From positions 1 to 64,000 of the forward strand of contig JAAXXT010000008.1 of NCBI GenBank assembly GCA_013334325.1: 64,000 nucleotides of DNA, read 5' to 3'. Position 1 is the first letter of the stretch, and the number at the start of each line of letters is the position of its first letter. The notes below the pieces were generated by a model. It did not search any database. It was not told the origin of the DNA and worked only from the letters and a program-made list of their open reading frames with translations. Position numbers and translations under genes: made by a program. This stretch comes from Erysipelotrichaceae bacterium. Its GTDB lineage: Bacteria > Bacillota_I > Bacilli_A > Erysipelotrichales > Erysipelotrichaceae. Below are positions 8,045-16,947 of this stretch, in pieces.

Positions 8045-9688
8045 TTATATTTGATCAAAAGCTTTCTTACAGGTTTTCTTAGCGAGATAGATCGCTCCTA
8101 CATCTAAGACAAACAATATGAGATATAAGGTAAACGCAAACCACATAGGTTGAGGAAATAATCCTATGGTAAAGAATAAAGCAACACCTAAACCCATCGC
8201 AGGAAGCATCGTAAAGGCTGCGTTGAGGTTTTGTTTGACCGCAGCGGCTTCTTGTTCCCAGACCAGTTTAGGATGGATCATATCTACGATGATCCCTATA
8301 TAATTGATCAATACCCCACTCAATAGAGCAGCGATAAACGATAGAAATAAGCTTAGTGGAGGTATACCTAAGATGATTCCAAAGGGGATCAACATAAACA
8401 CGATCCCTAAGAAACTGATGATGAGCCCACTAAAGACCTTCGCTTGGATCTGTTTAAAATATGACATAGGAATAAACTTCATAAAATAAACATTGGTACC
8501 TTCTCTTGAGATAGCAGTTACTGTGATCAAATTTAGAGAACTCATAAATAAACCAATGGCGGCACCTGCTGCCAACACATACGCTAAGACATTGGGATCA
8601 TTCCAAGGAATGGATTTGATCGCAGTGATGGCTTCGTCATCAGAGCCAACCCCAGTCATGATGGAACCTAATAAAATGACAGGCATTAAGACTACAGTAG
8701 AAATGTTGTTTAGTAGATAAATAGGGGTACGTATCATCAACTTCAATTCTTTAAAGGTATAAGTAAGCATTGGATTGGATCGTAAGGTCATCTTCGTATA
8801 GGCTTTAGCCTTAAGTTTCTTACGTGATGCGCCTGTCTCATTGACCCCAACAGCGGTCATAAAATAGACAACATCAGAAACTACCAAGAAGATGACGATA
8901 AAACCTAGTGCGATCGCTAAACTGATCACTAAATCGAGTACTTTTAAATGAACCATCGCATTGATTGCGAAAGGAATACTTGGGATCATATAACCAAAAA
9001 TCCCTGTCAATGAATCATTGCCTTGGATCAACATGGTGATCATGCTTTGAGCATCGATCTGAACGATGGAATTCACTGATAGATTGATGCCTATCGCAAA
9101 AGCCAAAGCTACAAAACCACTTAGATAATTAAACAAATCTCTGTTTCTAGCCTTTGGAAATAGAGCCATCACGACCATGACAATTAGTCCAGCTAGGATT
9201 AAAGGAATCAAAGGTGCGAAGATTAGGACCACTAAAGTAATCACATAGAATAATGGTTCTGGTTGAACGTTGACCACATAAGCTGCAAGAATAGGTAAAC
9301 CAATCAAAAGAACGGAGACGTATTCATAGATCATACTGACTGCTAACTTAGCGGCCACGATCGTATGGGCTTTTAAAGGTAAGGCCAATAAGACTTCCAC
9401 ATCTTTAGAGAAGTAGAAAACAGCAGGAATCAAGAAGATCGCCAAGAAGAAGATCATAAGGGACATCGCTGTCAACATCAAACCTAATATGACACCTGAT
9501 TGTTGTAAAGGGATCAATAGTTTAAGGGCTTCTTGAGCCATCATATAGAAACTAAATAAGGTCGGTATAAAAGCAACCACTAAAAAGGCAGGTAATAAAC
9601 GGGTCCAAATGGATTTTTTCTTGCCTGAATCGACGAGACTTAAAGTGTTTTTAAGGGTGACGACAAACAAGGCCCAAAAACTACGCAT
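8045..9688 (-). CDS. ABC-2 type transporter permease
   Basis: A 547-residue polytopic membrane protein with about 12 hydrophobic segments and little soluble sequence, of the large ABC-2 permease type that pairs with a single ATPase. It starts (MRSFWALFVVTLKN) inside the end of the ATPase gene (8-bp overlap), so the two form one exporter. A cytoplasmic basic stretch SRKKLKAKAYTKM lies in the middle, between the two halves. No substrate can be inferred. Neighbours give no hint beyond a DUF1648 membrane protein upstream. Confidence 0.85.
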   Translation of the reverse strand: MRSFWALFVVTLKNTLSLVDSGKKKSIWTRLLPAFLVVAFIPTLFSFYMMAQEALKLLIPLQQSGVILGLMLTAMSLMIFFLAIFLIPAVFYFSKDVEVLLALPLKAHTIVAAKLAVSMIYEYVSVLLIGLPILAAYVVNVQPEPLFYVITLVVLIFAPLIPLILAGLIVMVVMALFPKARNRDLFNYLSGFVALAFAIGINLSVNSIVQIDAQSMITMLIQGNDSLTGIFGYMIPSIPFAINAMVHLKVLDLVISLAIALGFIVIFLVVSDVVYFMTAVGVNETGASRKKLKAKAYTKMTLRSNPMLTYTFKELKLMIRTPIYLLNNISTVVLMPVILLGSIMTGVGSDDEAITAIKSIPWNDPNVLAYVLAAGAAIGLFMSSLNLITVTAISREGTNVYFMKFIPMSYFKQIQAKVFSGLIISFLGIVFMLIPFGIILGIPPLSLFLSFIAALLSGVLINYIGIIVDMIHPKLVWEQEAAAVKQNLNAAFTMLPAMGLGVALFFTIGLFPQPMWFAFTLYLILFVLDVGAIYLAKKTCKKAFDQI

Positions 9689-10403
9689 GTGAAGTGACCT
9701 CTAGGAATATGTCTTCTAAAGATTTACCTGCGTGGTTCTTTTTGAGTTCTTCTAAGGTACCGTAATATAAGATCTGACCTTTATTGATGATGGCGACCTT
9801 TGTACATAACTTTTCAGCTACTTCTAAGACATGGGTCGAGAAGAAGACGGTCTTGCCTAGATCAGCTTGAAGCTTCATGGTTTCTTTTAAGGAATATGCG
9901 GATTGAGGATCTAATCCAGTGAGTGGTTCATCTAGGATCCAAATCGATGGATCATGGATCAAGACTCCCATCAGAATGATCTTCTGTCTCATCCCATGAG
10001 AATAGGAGAGGATCTTATCACTAAGTGCGGTAGTCATCTCAAACATAGCCGCATATCTATCGATACGTTCACGTCTTTCTGAGACAGGTACCTCATAAAT
10101 ATCAGCCATAAAGTTAAGATACTCAATGCCTTTTAGACGTAAAAATAGATCAGGGTTATCCGAGACATAACCGAATTGACGTTTGGCTTCTAAAGGTTGA
10201 GCTTGGATATCGATCCCATTAAGCTTGATGACACCTGTATCTGGTTTTAAGATACCGGTCATCATTTTGATGGTGGTGGTTTTACCGGCCCCATTGGGTC
10301 CAATAAATCCGATGATTTCTCCAGGTTGGATGGTTAAGGTCAAGTTATTGACGGCTTTGACCTTGCCTGAATACGTTTTACTGACTGCTGTGATTTCGAT
10401 CAT
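9681..10403 (-). CDS. ABC transporter ATP-binding protein
   Basis: A 240-residue ATPase for the permease at 8045-9688. Walker A GPNGAGKTT, Q-loop in FGYVSDNPDLF, signature YSHGMRQK (variant of LSGGQ usual in ABC-2 exporters), Walker B IWILDEPLTGLD and H-loop FSTHVLEVAE are all present, so the enzyme should be active. Start ATG at 10403 is preceded by AAGGAGC. It lies 9 bp after the DUF1648 gene and probably shares its transcript. Confidence 0.92.
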   Translation of the reverse strand: MIEITAVSKTYSGKVKAVNNLTLTIQPGEIIGFIGPNGAGKTTTIKMMTGILKPDTGVIKLNGIDIQAQPLEAKRQFGYVSDNPDLFLRLKGIEYLNFMADIYEVPVSERRERIDRYAAMFEMTTALSDKILSYSHGMRQKIILMGVLIHDPSIWILDEPLTGLDPQSAYSLKETMKLQADLGKTVFFSTHVLEVAEKLCTKVAIINKGQILYYGTLEELKKNHAGKSLEDIFLEVTSHA

Positions 10404-10412
10404 GAGTGCTCC

Positions 10413-10721
10413 TTATTTTACGATCATTGCGATGATGAGAATGATGATAAACAATTCTGGTAAAAGGATGGCGAGGGCAGTATCCTTTTTAGGATAAGTC
10501 GTCTCATCTTTGAAACGAAACAGAATTTGTCCTACATATACGATAAAGAACATTGCGAAAGCAAATAGACCCACATTTAAGGGCAAGCTCCAATTAACTT
10601 CTCCGGATAATGAAAATTGCATAGGGATCGTATCCGGTAATTGTGTATAGAAAATCAGAAGAAAAAGCGGAAAGATTAATGCGTTAATACCAATTATTAG
10701 GTTTGCTTTTTTCTTGTTCAT
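10413..10721 (-). CDS. DUF1648 membrane protein
   Basis: A 102-residue protein with three predicted membrane helices. The stretch LPDTIPMQFSLSGEVNW after the first helix matches the DUF1648 pattern found in the N-terminal part of SdpI-like immunity proteins. It lacks the rest of SdpI. RBS AAGGAG precedes the ATG. It is first in the ABC-2 exporter operon and might support or protect against what that exporter handles, but this is only context. Confidence 0.7.
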   Translation of the reverse strand: MNKKKANLIIGINALIFPLFLLIFYTQLPDTIPMQFSLSGEVNWSLPLNVGLFAFAMFFIVYVGQILFRFKDETTYPKKDTALAILLPELFIIILIIAMIVK

Positions 10722-10756
10722 ATAAAGTCTCCTTTATAAGTTTAGCACTTTTCCTA

Positions 10757-12919
10757 TTATTCAGACAAATATTCTAGTAAACAAGTCTTTCTAGGATTTT
10801 CATCTTTTCTAGATAAACCATACAAGAAAGCACTCTTTTCACCGATAAGGATGAGTGACTTAGAAGCTCTTGTTATGGCGGTATATAAGAGTCTTCTTTG
10901 AAGCATGATCTTTTGTTCATTGAGGACAGGTAAGATAACGATAGGGTATTCACTGCCTTGAGATTTATGAATGGAGATACAATAAGCCAAGGTAATATTG
11001 ATGAAAGATTCAGATGTATATTCAACGATGCGTCCATCAAAATCGACCACGAGTCGATTCTGTTTATTCTCATCATTTTTCGCGTGGATTACTTCTAAAA
11101 GGATCCCAATGTCTCCATTATAGACATCATCTGGTGGTTGATTTTTTAATTGAAGGATCTTATCACCTTCACGAAAGGTCACATAACTGATCTGAAGCTC
11201 ATTTTTATCAGGATTAGGTGGATTGACCATCTTTTGGACCGCATGATTAAGCGCATCGATTCCAGCTTGTCGATTATACATGGGCGCTAAGACTTGGATG
11301 TCACTGACGGAGTATCCTTTTTGTAGACCTTGATCTATGATGTCTAAGATTAGTTGTTTAACTTCTATGGCACTACAATCGATCCAACGAATGTCTTTGG
11401 TTAGACCTTCTAGATTAACTTTATTTTCACGTATCTGATGGGCCAATTCGATGACGTCAGAACCTTCTTTTTGTCTGTAGATGGTTTGTAAGGCAATCGT
11501 ATTGAAACGATTAGAGTCGATAAGATCTCTTAAGACAGAACCTGGGGATACAGAAGGCAACTGATCGACATCCCCTACGATCAGTATCTTTTTAACGTTC
11601 TTCGCAGCTTTTAAGAGATTCCCAAATAACCAAGTATCTACCATAGAGAATTCATCGATGATCAAACAATCTAAAGCTAAAAGATCAGCTTCATTCTTCC
11701 CAAAAGTATTGGCTTCTAGATCCCATTTAAGTAAGGCGTGAATGGTAGTGGAATCGGTTCCAGTAAGCTCATTGAGACGCTTTGCGGCTCTTCCAGTAGG
11801 GGCGCAACAAATGACCGAAGAGGTCGCATAAAGGGTCTTGTAGAGATCGATCATGGCGCCTACGACAGTGGTTTTACCTGTACCTGGACCACCCGTTAGA
11901 ATGGTGATCGGTTCACTAAAGAAAGTATGGATGGCGGTATTTTGAAGAAGATCATAATGGATAGACAAGCGTTTTTCTCGATCAAGCAAAGCCTTATCTA
12001 GATCATCCATTTCTACTGGATCCAAAGGTTCATTAGGATAGGTTTCAAAGTAAGAGGCGATAAATTTCTCGTTGTAATATTGAGAAGGATGAAAATAACG
12101 TTGATCTTGTCTAATGATTTTCTTTTGTCTAACACAATCATCTAGGATACTATCGAAATTATGTTGATGATCGCTGAATTCTTTAGAGAATAGATTTTCT
12201 AATGCTTCAAATTCAACGTAACTGTCTCCTGTACGCATACATTCATTCATGATCATCATGATCAAAGCAGCTCTTAATCTTCTTGGATCATCGGCTTCAA
12301 AGCCCATCGACATCGCAAGCTTATCTGCAGTGATAAAACCTATCCCATCGACTTCTTCAACTAAACGATAAGGATTCTCTTTGACGATCTCTAGAACTCT
12401 TGTCCCATAGATGCGATCTAGTCTCATAATGTTTCTAATGCCTAAACCATGGGTCGTAAAAAACTTCATGGCTTCTTCGCTTTGTCCAGCTAAAATGAGT
12501 CCTTCATAAAGTGCTTCTTCTTTGACCTTTGTCCATCCTTTGATGGATCTTATGATGGTGATGTCATCTTTGAGTTGATTTAAAACATCTTCCCCAAAAG
12601 TATCGACAAGTTTCTCTGCGAAACCTTTACCTATGCCTTTAAAGATAGGAGATTTTAAATAGTTGATGATGGAATCTCGATCAGTAGGTAAGATACGACG
12701 ATAATGGCTTACTTGAAATTGCATCCCATATCGAGGATGCTCAGTATAATAGCCACTTAAGGCAATCAAGAGATCTTTATTGAACTTAGGAAAATATCCT
12801 GTAACAGTAACATCTTTTTCATTGAGCTCATATAACTTAAAAACACCTACCGTAAATAGGTTAGATTCAGAATGAAAAATAGTTTTGATCAATCGTCCTG
12901 TAATCTCAATGGTTTCCAT
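10757..12919 (-). CDS. recD2: RecD2-type ATP-dependent DNA helicase
   Basis: A superfamily 1B 5'-3' helicase of 720 residues, used in DNA repair in bacteria without a RecBC partner. N-terminal OB-like and helix-hairpin-helix region (~1-200, with SPIFKGIGKGFAEKL and VDGIGFITADK), then the helicase core: Walker A GGPGTGKTT at ~342-350, DEFSMVD (motif II), GDVDQLPSV (motif III), and near the end AYCISIHKSQGSEYP (motif V) and YTAITRA (motif VI). The ATG is in a TAATG overlap with the CPBP protease gene, so it is translationally coupled in the mnmA operon. Confidence 0.93.
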   Translation of the reverse strand: METIEITGRLIKTIFHSESNLFTVGVFKLYELNEKDVTVTGYFPKFNKDLLIALSGYYTEHPRYGMQFQVSHYRRILPTDRDSIINYLKSPIFKGIGKGFAEKLVDTFGEDVLNQLKDDITIIRSIKGWTKVKEEALYEGLILAGQSEEAMKFFTTHGLGIRNIMRLDRIYGTRVLEIVKENPYRLVEEVDGIGFITADKLAMSMGFEADDPRRLRAALIMMIMNECMRTGDSYVEFEALENLFSKEFSDHQHNFDSILDDCVRQKKIIRQDQRYFHPSQYYNEKFIASYFETYPNEPLDPVEMDDLDKALLDREKRLSIHYDLLQNTAIHTFFSEPITILTGGPGTGKTTVVGAMIDLYKTLYATSSVICCAPTGRAAKRLNELTGTDSTTIHALLKWDLEANTFGKNEADLLALDCLIIDEFSMVDTWLFGNLLKAAKNVKKILIVGDVDQLPSVSPGSVLRDLIDSNRFNTIALQTIYRQKEGSDVIELAHQIRENKVNLEGLTKDIRWIDCSAIEVKQLILDIIDQGLQKGYSVSDIQVLAPMYNRQAGIDALNHAVQKMVNPPNPDKNELQISYVTFREGDKILQLKNQPPDDVYNGDIGILLEVIHAKNDENKQNRLVVDFDGRIVEYTSESFINITLAYCISIHKSQGSEYPIVILPVLNEQKIMLQRRLLYTAITRASKSLILIGEKSAFLYGLSRKDENPRKTCLLEYLSE

Positions 12920-13641
12920 TATTTAATGGTATTGGCTACCGCATACATCATCGCTAAGATCGAAATTGAGTTGTTGATACAGTGAAGGATTATGGATGAA
13001 TATAGATTTTGGGTCTTTTCATAGGTATAAGTGATGACTAAAGCCATAAATCCATACAGAGGTATATACCATAAATCAGTCCATTGCGCAGTCAATATCG
13101 CATTTAAAGAATGCATAGAGGCAAATAAGAGGGTAGAAACGATCAAAGGAACAAGATATCTTCCTGCTTTTTTAAAGTGTCTATAGATGACGCCTCTAAA
13201 TATGATCTCTTCTGCGATCGGTGCGAATATAACAGCTTGAACGATGATCGACAATCTATTTTCTTTAAACATATCCAGTAGTAAGCTTTGATTCACTGAA
13301 TCAGTTTGTCCACTTAAATTTTGGATGATGATACCTAGAAAAGCGGATCCCCACATCATGACCATCGCAGCGATGATAGGGATATAGATCGCATTTAAGG
13401 ACCAGTGTTTATTAGATTCTTGAAGTAGTTTAGATCCTAGAAATAAGAAAACGAGAGTCATGATCGTATGAAAGATGACATCCGTATATGGCCATGAATA
13501 GAATCCAGGTACCAACATATCAATAACTAGGAGGACTCCTGGGATGATAAGAAGGTATCCTAAGAAATAGGTAACCAGAAGGATGACCATATCGAAGGAA
13601 GAGAGTGGACTTGAATCTTTAATATTTTTAAAAATATTCAT
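12919..13641 (-). CDS. CPBP-family intramembrane metalloprotease
   Basis: A 240-residue protein with about seven membrane helices. Motif 1 EEIIFRGVIYRHF and motif 2 FASMHSLN carry the Glu-Glu, Arg and His residues expected for the Rce1/CPBP fold, and the later HCINNS supplies a further His-Asn. Members cleave or protect against membrane-linked peptides; the substrate here is unknown. It overlaps mnmA by ATGA and recD2 by TAATG, giving the operon mnmA-CPBP-recD2. Confidence 0.88.
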   Translation of the reverse strand: MNIFKNIKDSSPLSSFDMVILLVTYFLGYLLIIPGVLLVIDMLVPGFYSWPYTDVIFHTIMTLVFLFLGSKLLQESNKHWSLNAIYIPIIAAMVMMWGSAFLGIIIQNLSGQTDSVNQSLLLDMFKENRLSIIVQAVIFAPIAEEIIFRGVIYRHFKKAGRYLVPLIVSTLLFASMHSLNAILTAQWTDLWYIPLYGFMALVITYTYEKTQNLYSSIILHCINNSISILAMMYAVANTIK

Positions 13642-14777
13642 CGTTTTGCCTTTAATCTTTCTTGTAGACCCAATTGATCGACAAATACATCATCTATGAC
13701 CCCACCACCTAAACATTCATCTCCAAGATAGAAAACGGCTTCTTGACCAGGAGTAACAGAAGAAATGGGATGCTTATATTCAACCAAGAGGGTATCTTTC
13801 CCCATCGATTTAATACGTACTTTTTGATCTTTCTGACGATATCTGAATTTAGCACTACATTCTAAACCATCACTAAGATCTATTGGATTAAACCAATTAA
13901 GATCTTTAACGATGGCACTATCAGAAGTCAACCAAGGATTATCTTCACCTTTGACCACATAAAGCTCATTGGATTGTATATCTTTGCCTGCGACGAACCA
14001 AGGTCCTTCATGAGCGCTGATGTCTAAGCCTTTTCGTTGTCCTAAGGTATAATACAAGACACCGAGATGTTCTCCTAAAATCTTTTTCGTTTCTAGTTCT
14101 ATAATGGGTCCATTTTTAGCGGGAAGATAATTCGCTAAGAAAGCTTTAAAATCTCTTTCTCCTATAAAACAGATTCCTGTAGAGTCTTTCTTCTTAGCGA
14201 CAGATAGCTTAAGTTCGTTGGCGATACGTCTGACTTCAGGTTTATCGAGATCTCCTAAAGGAAATAATGTCTTAGAAAGAGCTTTTTGAGAGATCTGAGC
14301 TAAAAAATAAGATTGATCCTTATTAAGATCCAAGCCTTTGAGCATGAGTGAATGATCCGCTTTATGAACTACTCGTGCATAATGACCTGTAGCGACAAAA
14401 TCAAACCCATGTGTCATCGCATAATCGAAGAAATGATCGAATTTGATGTGTTTATTACATAGAATATCTGGATTAGGTGTCCTACCTTTTTTATACTCAT
14501 CTAAGAAGATCGTAAAGACTTCATCCCAGTATTCTTTAATAAAATCGACGCGATGAAGTATAAGACCTAAACTATTGGCCACATTTAAGGCATCATTATA
14601 ATCTTCTTCTTGAGTACATATGGCCGCATCTAAAGTAGGGTTACCTAAAATATCATTGTTGGTCAATGAATCCCAGTTACGCATAAAAGCACATTCAACA
14701 TCATGTCCTTGTGCTTTTAGTAAATAAGCAGCGACTGCCGAATCGACCCCGCCCGATAATCCAAGTAATATTTTCAC
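13638..14777 (-). CDS. mnmA: tRNA-specific 2-thiouridylase MnmA
   Basis: Adds sulfur to C2 of wobble U34 in tRNAs for Lys, Glu and Gln. 379 residues: PP-loop GLSGGVDSA at the N-terminus, the first catalytic Cys in NPDILCNKHIKFD, the second in STGICFIGERDFKAF, then the C-terminal barrel. The start is GTG at 14777, six nt after an extended -10 box with no Shine-Dalgarno, so it looks leaderless. The sulfur donor may be the desulfurase at 55033, although no desulfurase is adjacent. Confidence 0.95.
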   Translation of the reverse strand: MKILLGLSGGVDSAVAAYLLKAQGHDVECAFMRNWDSLTNNDILGNPTLDAAICTQEEDYNDALNVANSLGLILHRVDFIKEYWDEVFTIFLDEYKKGRTPNPDILCNKHIKFDHFFDYAMTHGFDFVATGHYARVVHKADHSLMLKGLDLNKDQSYFLAQISQKALSKTLFPLGDLDKPEVRRIANELKLSVAKKKDSTGICFIGERDFKAFLANYLPAKNGPIIELETKKILGEHLGVLYYTLGQRKGLDISAHEGPWFVAGKDIQSNELYVVKGEDNPWLTSDSAIVKDLNWFNPIDLSDGLECSAKFRYRQKDQKVRIKSMGKDTLLVEYKHPISSVTPGQEAVFYLGDECLGGGVIDDVFVDQLGLQERLKAKR

Positions 14778-14783
14778 TTAGAA

Positions 14784-14792
14784 ATTATACCA
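14784..14792 (-). promoter_or_regulatory. mnmA: Extended -10 promoter of mnmA (predicted leaderless)
   Basis: Minus strand TGG-TATAAT, 6 nt, then GTG. No ribosome-binding site fits between promoter and start codon. No convincing -35. Confidence 0.6.
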
Positions 14793-14895
14793 AAATAAAA
14801 CACACTTGAGTATGCTTCTCGTTTGACATAAAGGATATGCAAACAATCAAAATGTGTTTGGCATTCTTATTGATGACAAAAAAATAAAACACCTT

Positions 14896-14924
14896 TTGAA
14901 TTTTAGTAAAAAAAGGCATATAAT
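14896..14924 (+). promoter_or_regulatory. Promoter of the diguanylate cyclase gene
   Basis: -35 TTGAAT (14896-14901), 17-bp spacer, -10 TATAAT (14919-14924). Leader of about 38 nt ends with AAGGAG before the ATG at 14969. Confidence 0.75.
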
Positions 14925-14968
14925 AAATTTTGCTAATGTTATTTTATCCTTGAATTTGTAAGGAGCCT

Positions 14969-16327
14969 ATGTCCAATCTTAAAATGATGAAAACTCTAGA
15001 TGAAAACACATTAAACATTTTACTTGAAAATGTTCCTTTTCCTGTGGTTGTTTTTGATAAACATGAGATCCTACTTAGTAATCAAAGATGTAGTGAATTA
15101 CTCTCTGATCAGAATCTCAATATTTCTTTCCCAGATATGTTTCATTTGTTTAGAACAGCGATCGTTCCTACTAAAAATGAGATCGTACTCTTAGATCGCC
15201 AACTTGAGAAACATTGGTTTGAGATGATAGGGGAACTTGTTCAATATCGAAATTCTTCGGTTATACTTGCCTATTTGATCGATGTGACCTCTCAAAACAA
15301 CAGTCAAAAAGATGCGGAAAGAGTTTCTAAATTATATGAACTTATGCTTGAAGTCAATCATTCCATCGTTGATATTGGTGATCTTCAAAGAACATATAAT
15401 CTTATTTTAACCAATGCCCTTAAAGCCATAAAGAACTCCTCTTTAGGTTCGATCATGATTAAGAAGAATGGTCATCTAGAAGCAATCGCGTATATTGGTT
15501 ATGGAAAAGACATTGAAAGCTTTCATCTACCCATTGAACATTCCTTCATTTATCGTTCTACTGAAGGAAAAATGGATAGAATATGTAATATATCTGATCT
15601 ACAAAGAGATGATTTGTTTTATTCGATCACCACTTACGCAGGAGATCTTGTCTATATACGTTCTCATATATCAGCTCCCATCTATATCAAAGATGAGTTT
15701 TATGGAATGATCAGTATCGATTCGATCCATCCAAATGCTTTTGATGAATCAGATGTCGCTTCAATGGAATTCATAAGAAAAAATGTACAGATCGCCATCG
15801 CCAATCAATTACTATTTATAGAAAAATCTCAAATGGCGATGTTTGATCAACTCACAGGGCTCTATAATAGACATTACTTCAATGAACAATTTGAAATGAT
15901 CAAATCTAAAGCCTTACGCTATGAAGAGACTTTTCTCTTTGTTTTGTTTGATATCGATGATTTAAAAATGATCAATGATCGATTTGGCCATTATGTTGGA
16001 GATCAAGCCATCCTAAAAATAACAGACCTTCTTCTTAGAAATACTCGTAAGAGCGATATTATTGCGAGATATGGGGGAGATGAGTTCGTAGGAATCTTCT
16101 ATGGGACAACCGTAGATGATCTCATAGAAAAATATGATCATATGGATGAGCTAATGTTTGGAGATCCTATCTATTCAGCAGGAAGAGAACTTCATGCGAG
16201 CTTTAGTTTTGGGATCGCTGAATTTCCAAACGATGGGGAAAGCATCAATGATCTAATGGTGACCTCTGATATCAGAATGTATGCGAATAAGAAGAATAAA
16301 ACTAAACAAATCAACAAAGTATTATAA
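14969..16327 (+). CDS. PAS-GAF-GGDEF diguanylate cyclase
   Basis: Makes cyclic di-GMP from two GTP in response to unknown signals. 452 residues: PAS-like domain (~15-110), GAF-like domain (~130-283), then GGDEF domain (~290-450) with DQLTGLYNRHYF, FDIDDLKMINDRFGH and an intact active site RYGGDEF (GGDEF 369-373). An RxxD product-inhibition site (RKSD, 360-363) sits five residues upstream, so feedback control is expected. No membrane helix, hence cytoplasmic. It is monocistronic, with a clear promoter and terminator. It is the only c-di-GMP gene in the window. Confidence 0.93.
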   Translation: MSNLKMMKTLDENTLNILLENVPFPVVVFDKHEILLSNQRCSELLSDQNLNISFPDMFHLFRTAIVPTKNEIVLLDRQLEKHWFEMIGELVQYRNSSVILAYLIDVTSQNNSQKDAERVSKLYELMLEVNHSIVDIGDLQRTYNLILTNALKAIKNSSLGSIMIKKNGHLEAIAYIGYGKDIESFHLPIEHSFIYRSTEGKMDRICNISDLQRDDLFYSITTYAGDLVYIRSHISAPIYIKDEFYGMISIDSIHPNAFDESDVASMEFIRKNVQIAIANQLLFIEKSQMAMFDQLTGLYNRHYFNEQFEMIKSKALRYEETFLFVLFDIDDLKMINDRFGHYVGDQAILKITDLLLRNTRKSDIIARYGGDEFVGIFYGTTVDDLIEKYDHMDELMFGDPIYSAGRELHASFSFGIAEFPNDGESINDLMVTSDIRMYANKKNKTKQINKVL

Positions 16328-16356
16328 AAAATGATGACCTAAGTCATCATTTTTAA
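16327..16356. terminator. Bidirectional terminator between GGDEF gene and spx
   Basis: AAAAATGATGAC (16327-16338), loop CTAA, GTCATCATTTTT (16343-16354): perfect 12-bp stem with A- and T-runs on both sides. The left arm begins in the stop codon of the GGDEF gene. Confidence 0.9.
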
Positions 16357-16358
16357 TG

Positions 16359-16829
16359 TTATACGATTTTTAATCTAGGTTGAGCGAGTTTATCGATCTC
16401 AACTTCTTCTCTGATTTCACCACATACTTTGTAGTTTCCACAATCTGGACCACAAGCATCTTTGGCGATACGTCTGAGTTCTGCAGGTACGAATGCGCCG
16501 ATTTCTTCTTCGTCATACCCGACCAAGAAGGATTTCTCATTTAGAATGATAGGACGTTTGAGGATAGAAGGATTCTGTTGGATAAAGCGAACGAGTTCAT
16601 TAATGGTCATGTCATCGAAGTCGATCTTTTGTTCTTGAACGATCTTGGATCGTTTAGAAATGATGTCCTCGGTTCCATTTTCACTGCGGGTCAACAAATG
16701 CTTTATTTCGTTCTCGTTTAAAACCGTAGAGAAGATGTTCTTTTCGACAAACTTCAAGTCGCGTTCTTTGAGCCACTGTTTGACTTTACGGCAGGATGCA
16801 CATCCAGGCGAAGTGTATACAACGATCAT
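16359..16829 (-). CDS. spx: Spx regulator with cysteine-rich C-terminal tail
   Basis: Spx binds the RNA polymerase alpha-subunit C-terminal domain and redirects transcription under thiol stress. The sequence follows B. subtilis Spx residue by residue: redox switch C10-x2-C13 (PGCASCRK), G52 needed for alpha binding (ENGTEDIISKR), R60 and R92 (LKRPII). The usual length is about 131; this one has 156, because a tail adds C126-x3-C130-x5-C136 (in ACGPDCGNYKVCG) and a charged end LKIV in place of the usual ClpXP-directed end. That tail could bind metal or add a redox switch (inference). RBS AAGGAG precedes the ATG. Confidence 0.9.
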   Translation of the reverse strand: MIVVYTSPGCASCRKVKQWLKERDLKFVEKNIFSTVLNENEIKHLLTRSENGTEDIISKRSKIVQEQKIDFDDMTINELVRFIQQNPSILKRPIILNEKSFLVGYDEEEIGAFVPAELRRIAKDACGPDCGNYKVCGEIREEVEIDKLAQPRLKIV

Positions 16830-16849
16830 AAGGTTTTCTCCTTTATTGA

Positions 16850-16877
16850 ATTATAACTGATTATAGACCTTTGTAAA
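16850..16877 (-). promoter_or_regulatory. spx: Promoter of spx
   Basis: Minus strand: -35 TTTACA (16872-16877), 16-bp spacer, -10 TATAAT (16850-16855). Two further TATAAT-like boxes lie upstream. The -35 overlaps a cre-like sequence. Confidence 0.65.
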
Positions 16878-16886
16878 CGATTATAC

Positions 16887-16915
16887 TTGACTATGTTTTA
16901 ACAAATAGATAAACT
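16887..16915 (+). promoter_or_regulatory. Promoter of the amino-acid permease gene
   Basis: -35 TTGACT (16887-16892), 17-bp spacer, -10 TAAACT (16910-16915). Divergent from spx with -35 elements only about 10 bp apart. Confidence 0.75.
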
Positions 16916-16947
16916 GAGACACATATTTATCTTTGAAAGGAAAATTT

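Noticed and set aside
14778-14968. Possible small RNA between mnmA and the GGDEF gene
   Set aside because: The 191-bp AT-rich gap holds the two divergent promoters; no terminator-like hairpin of its own was seen.
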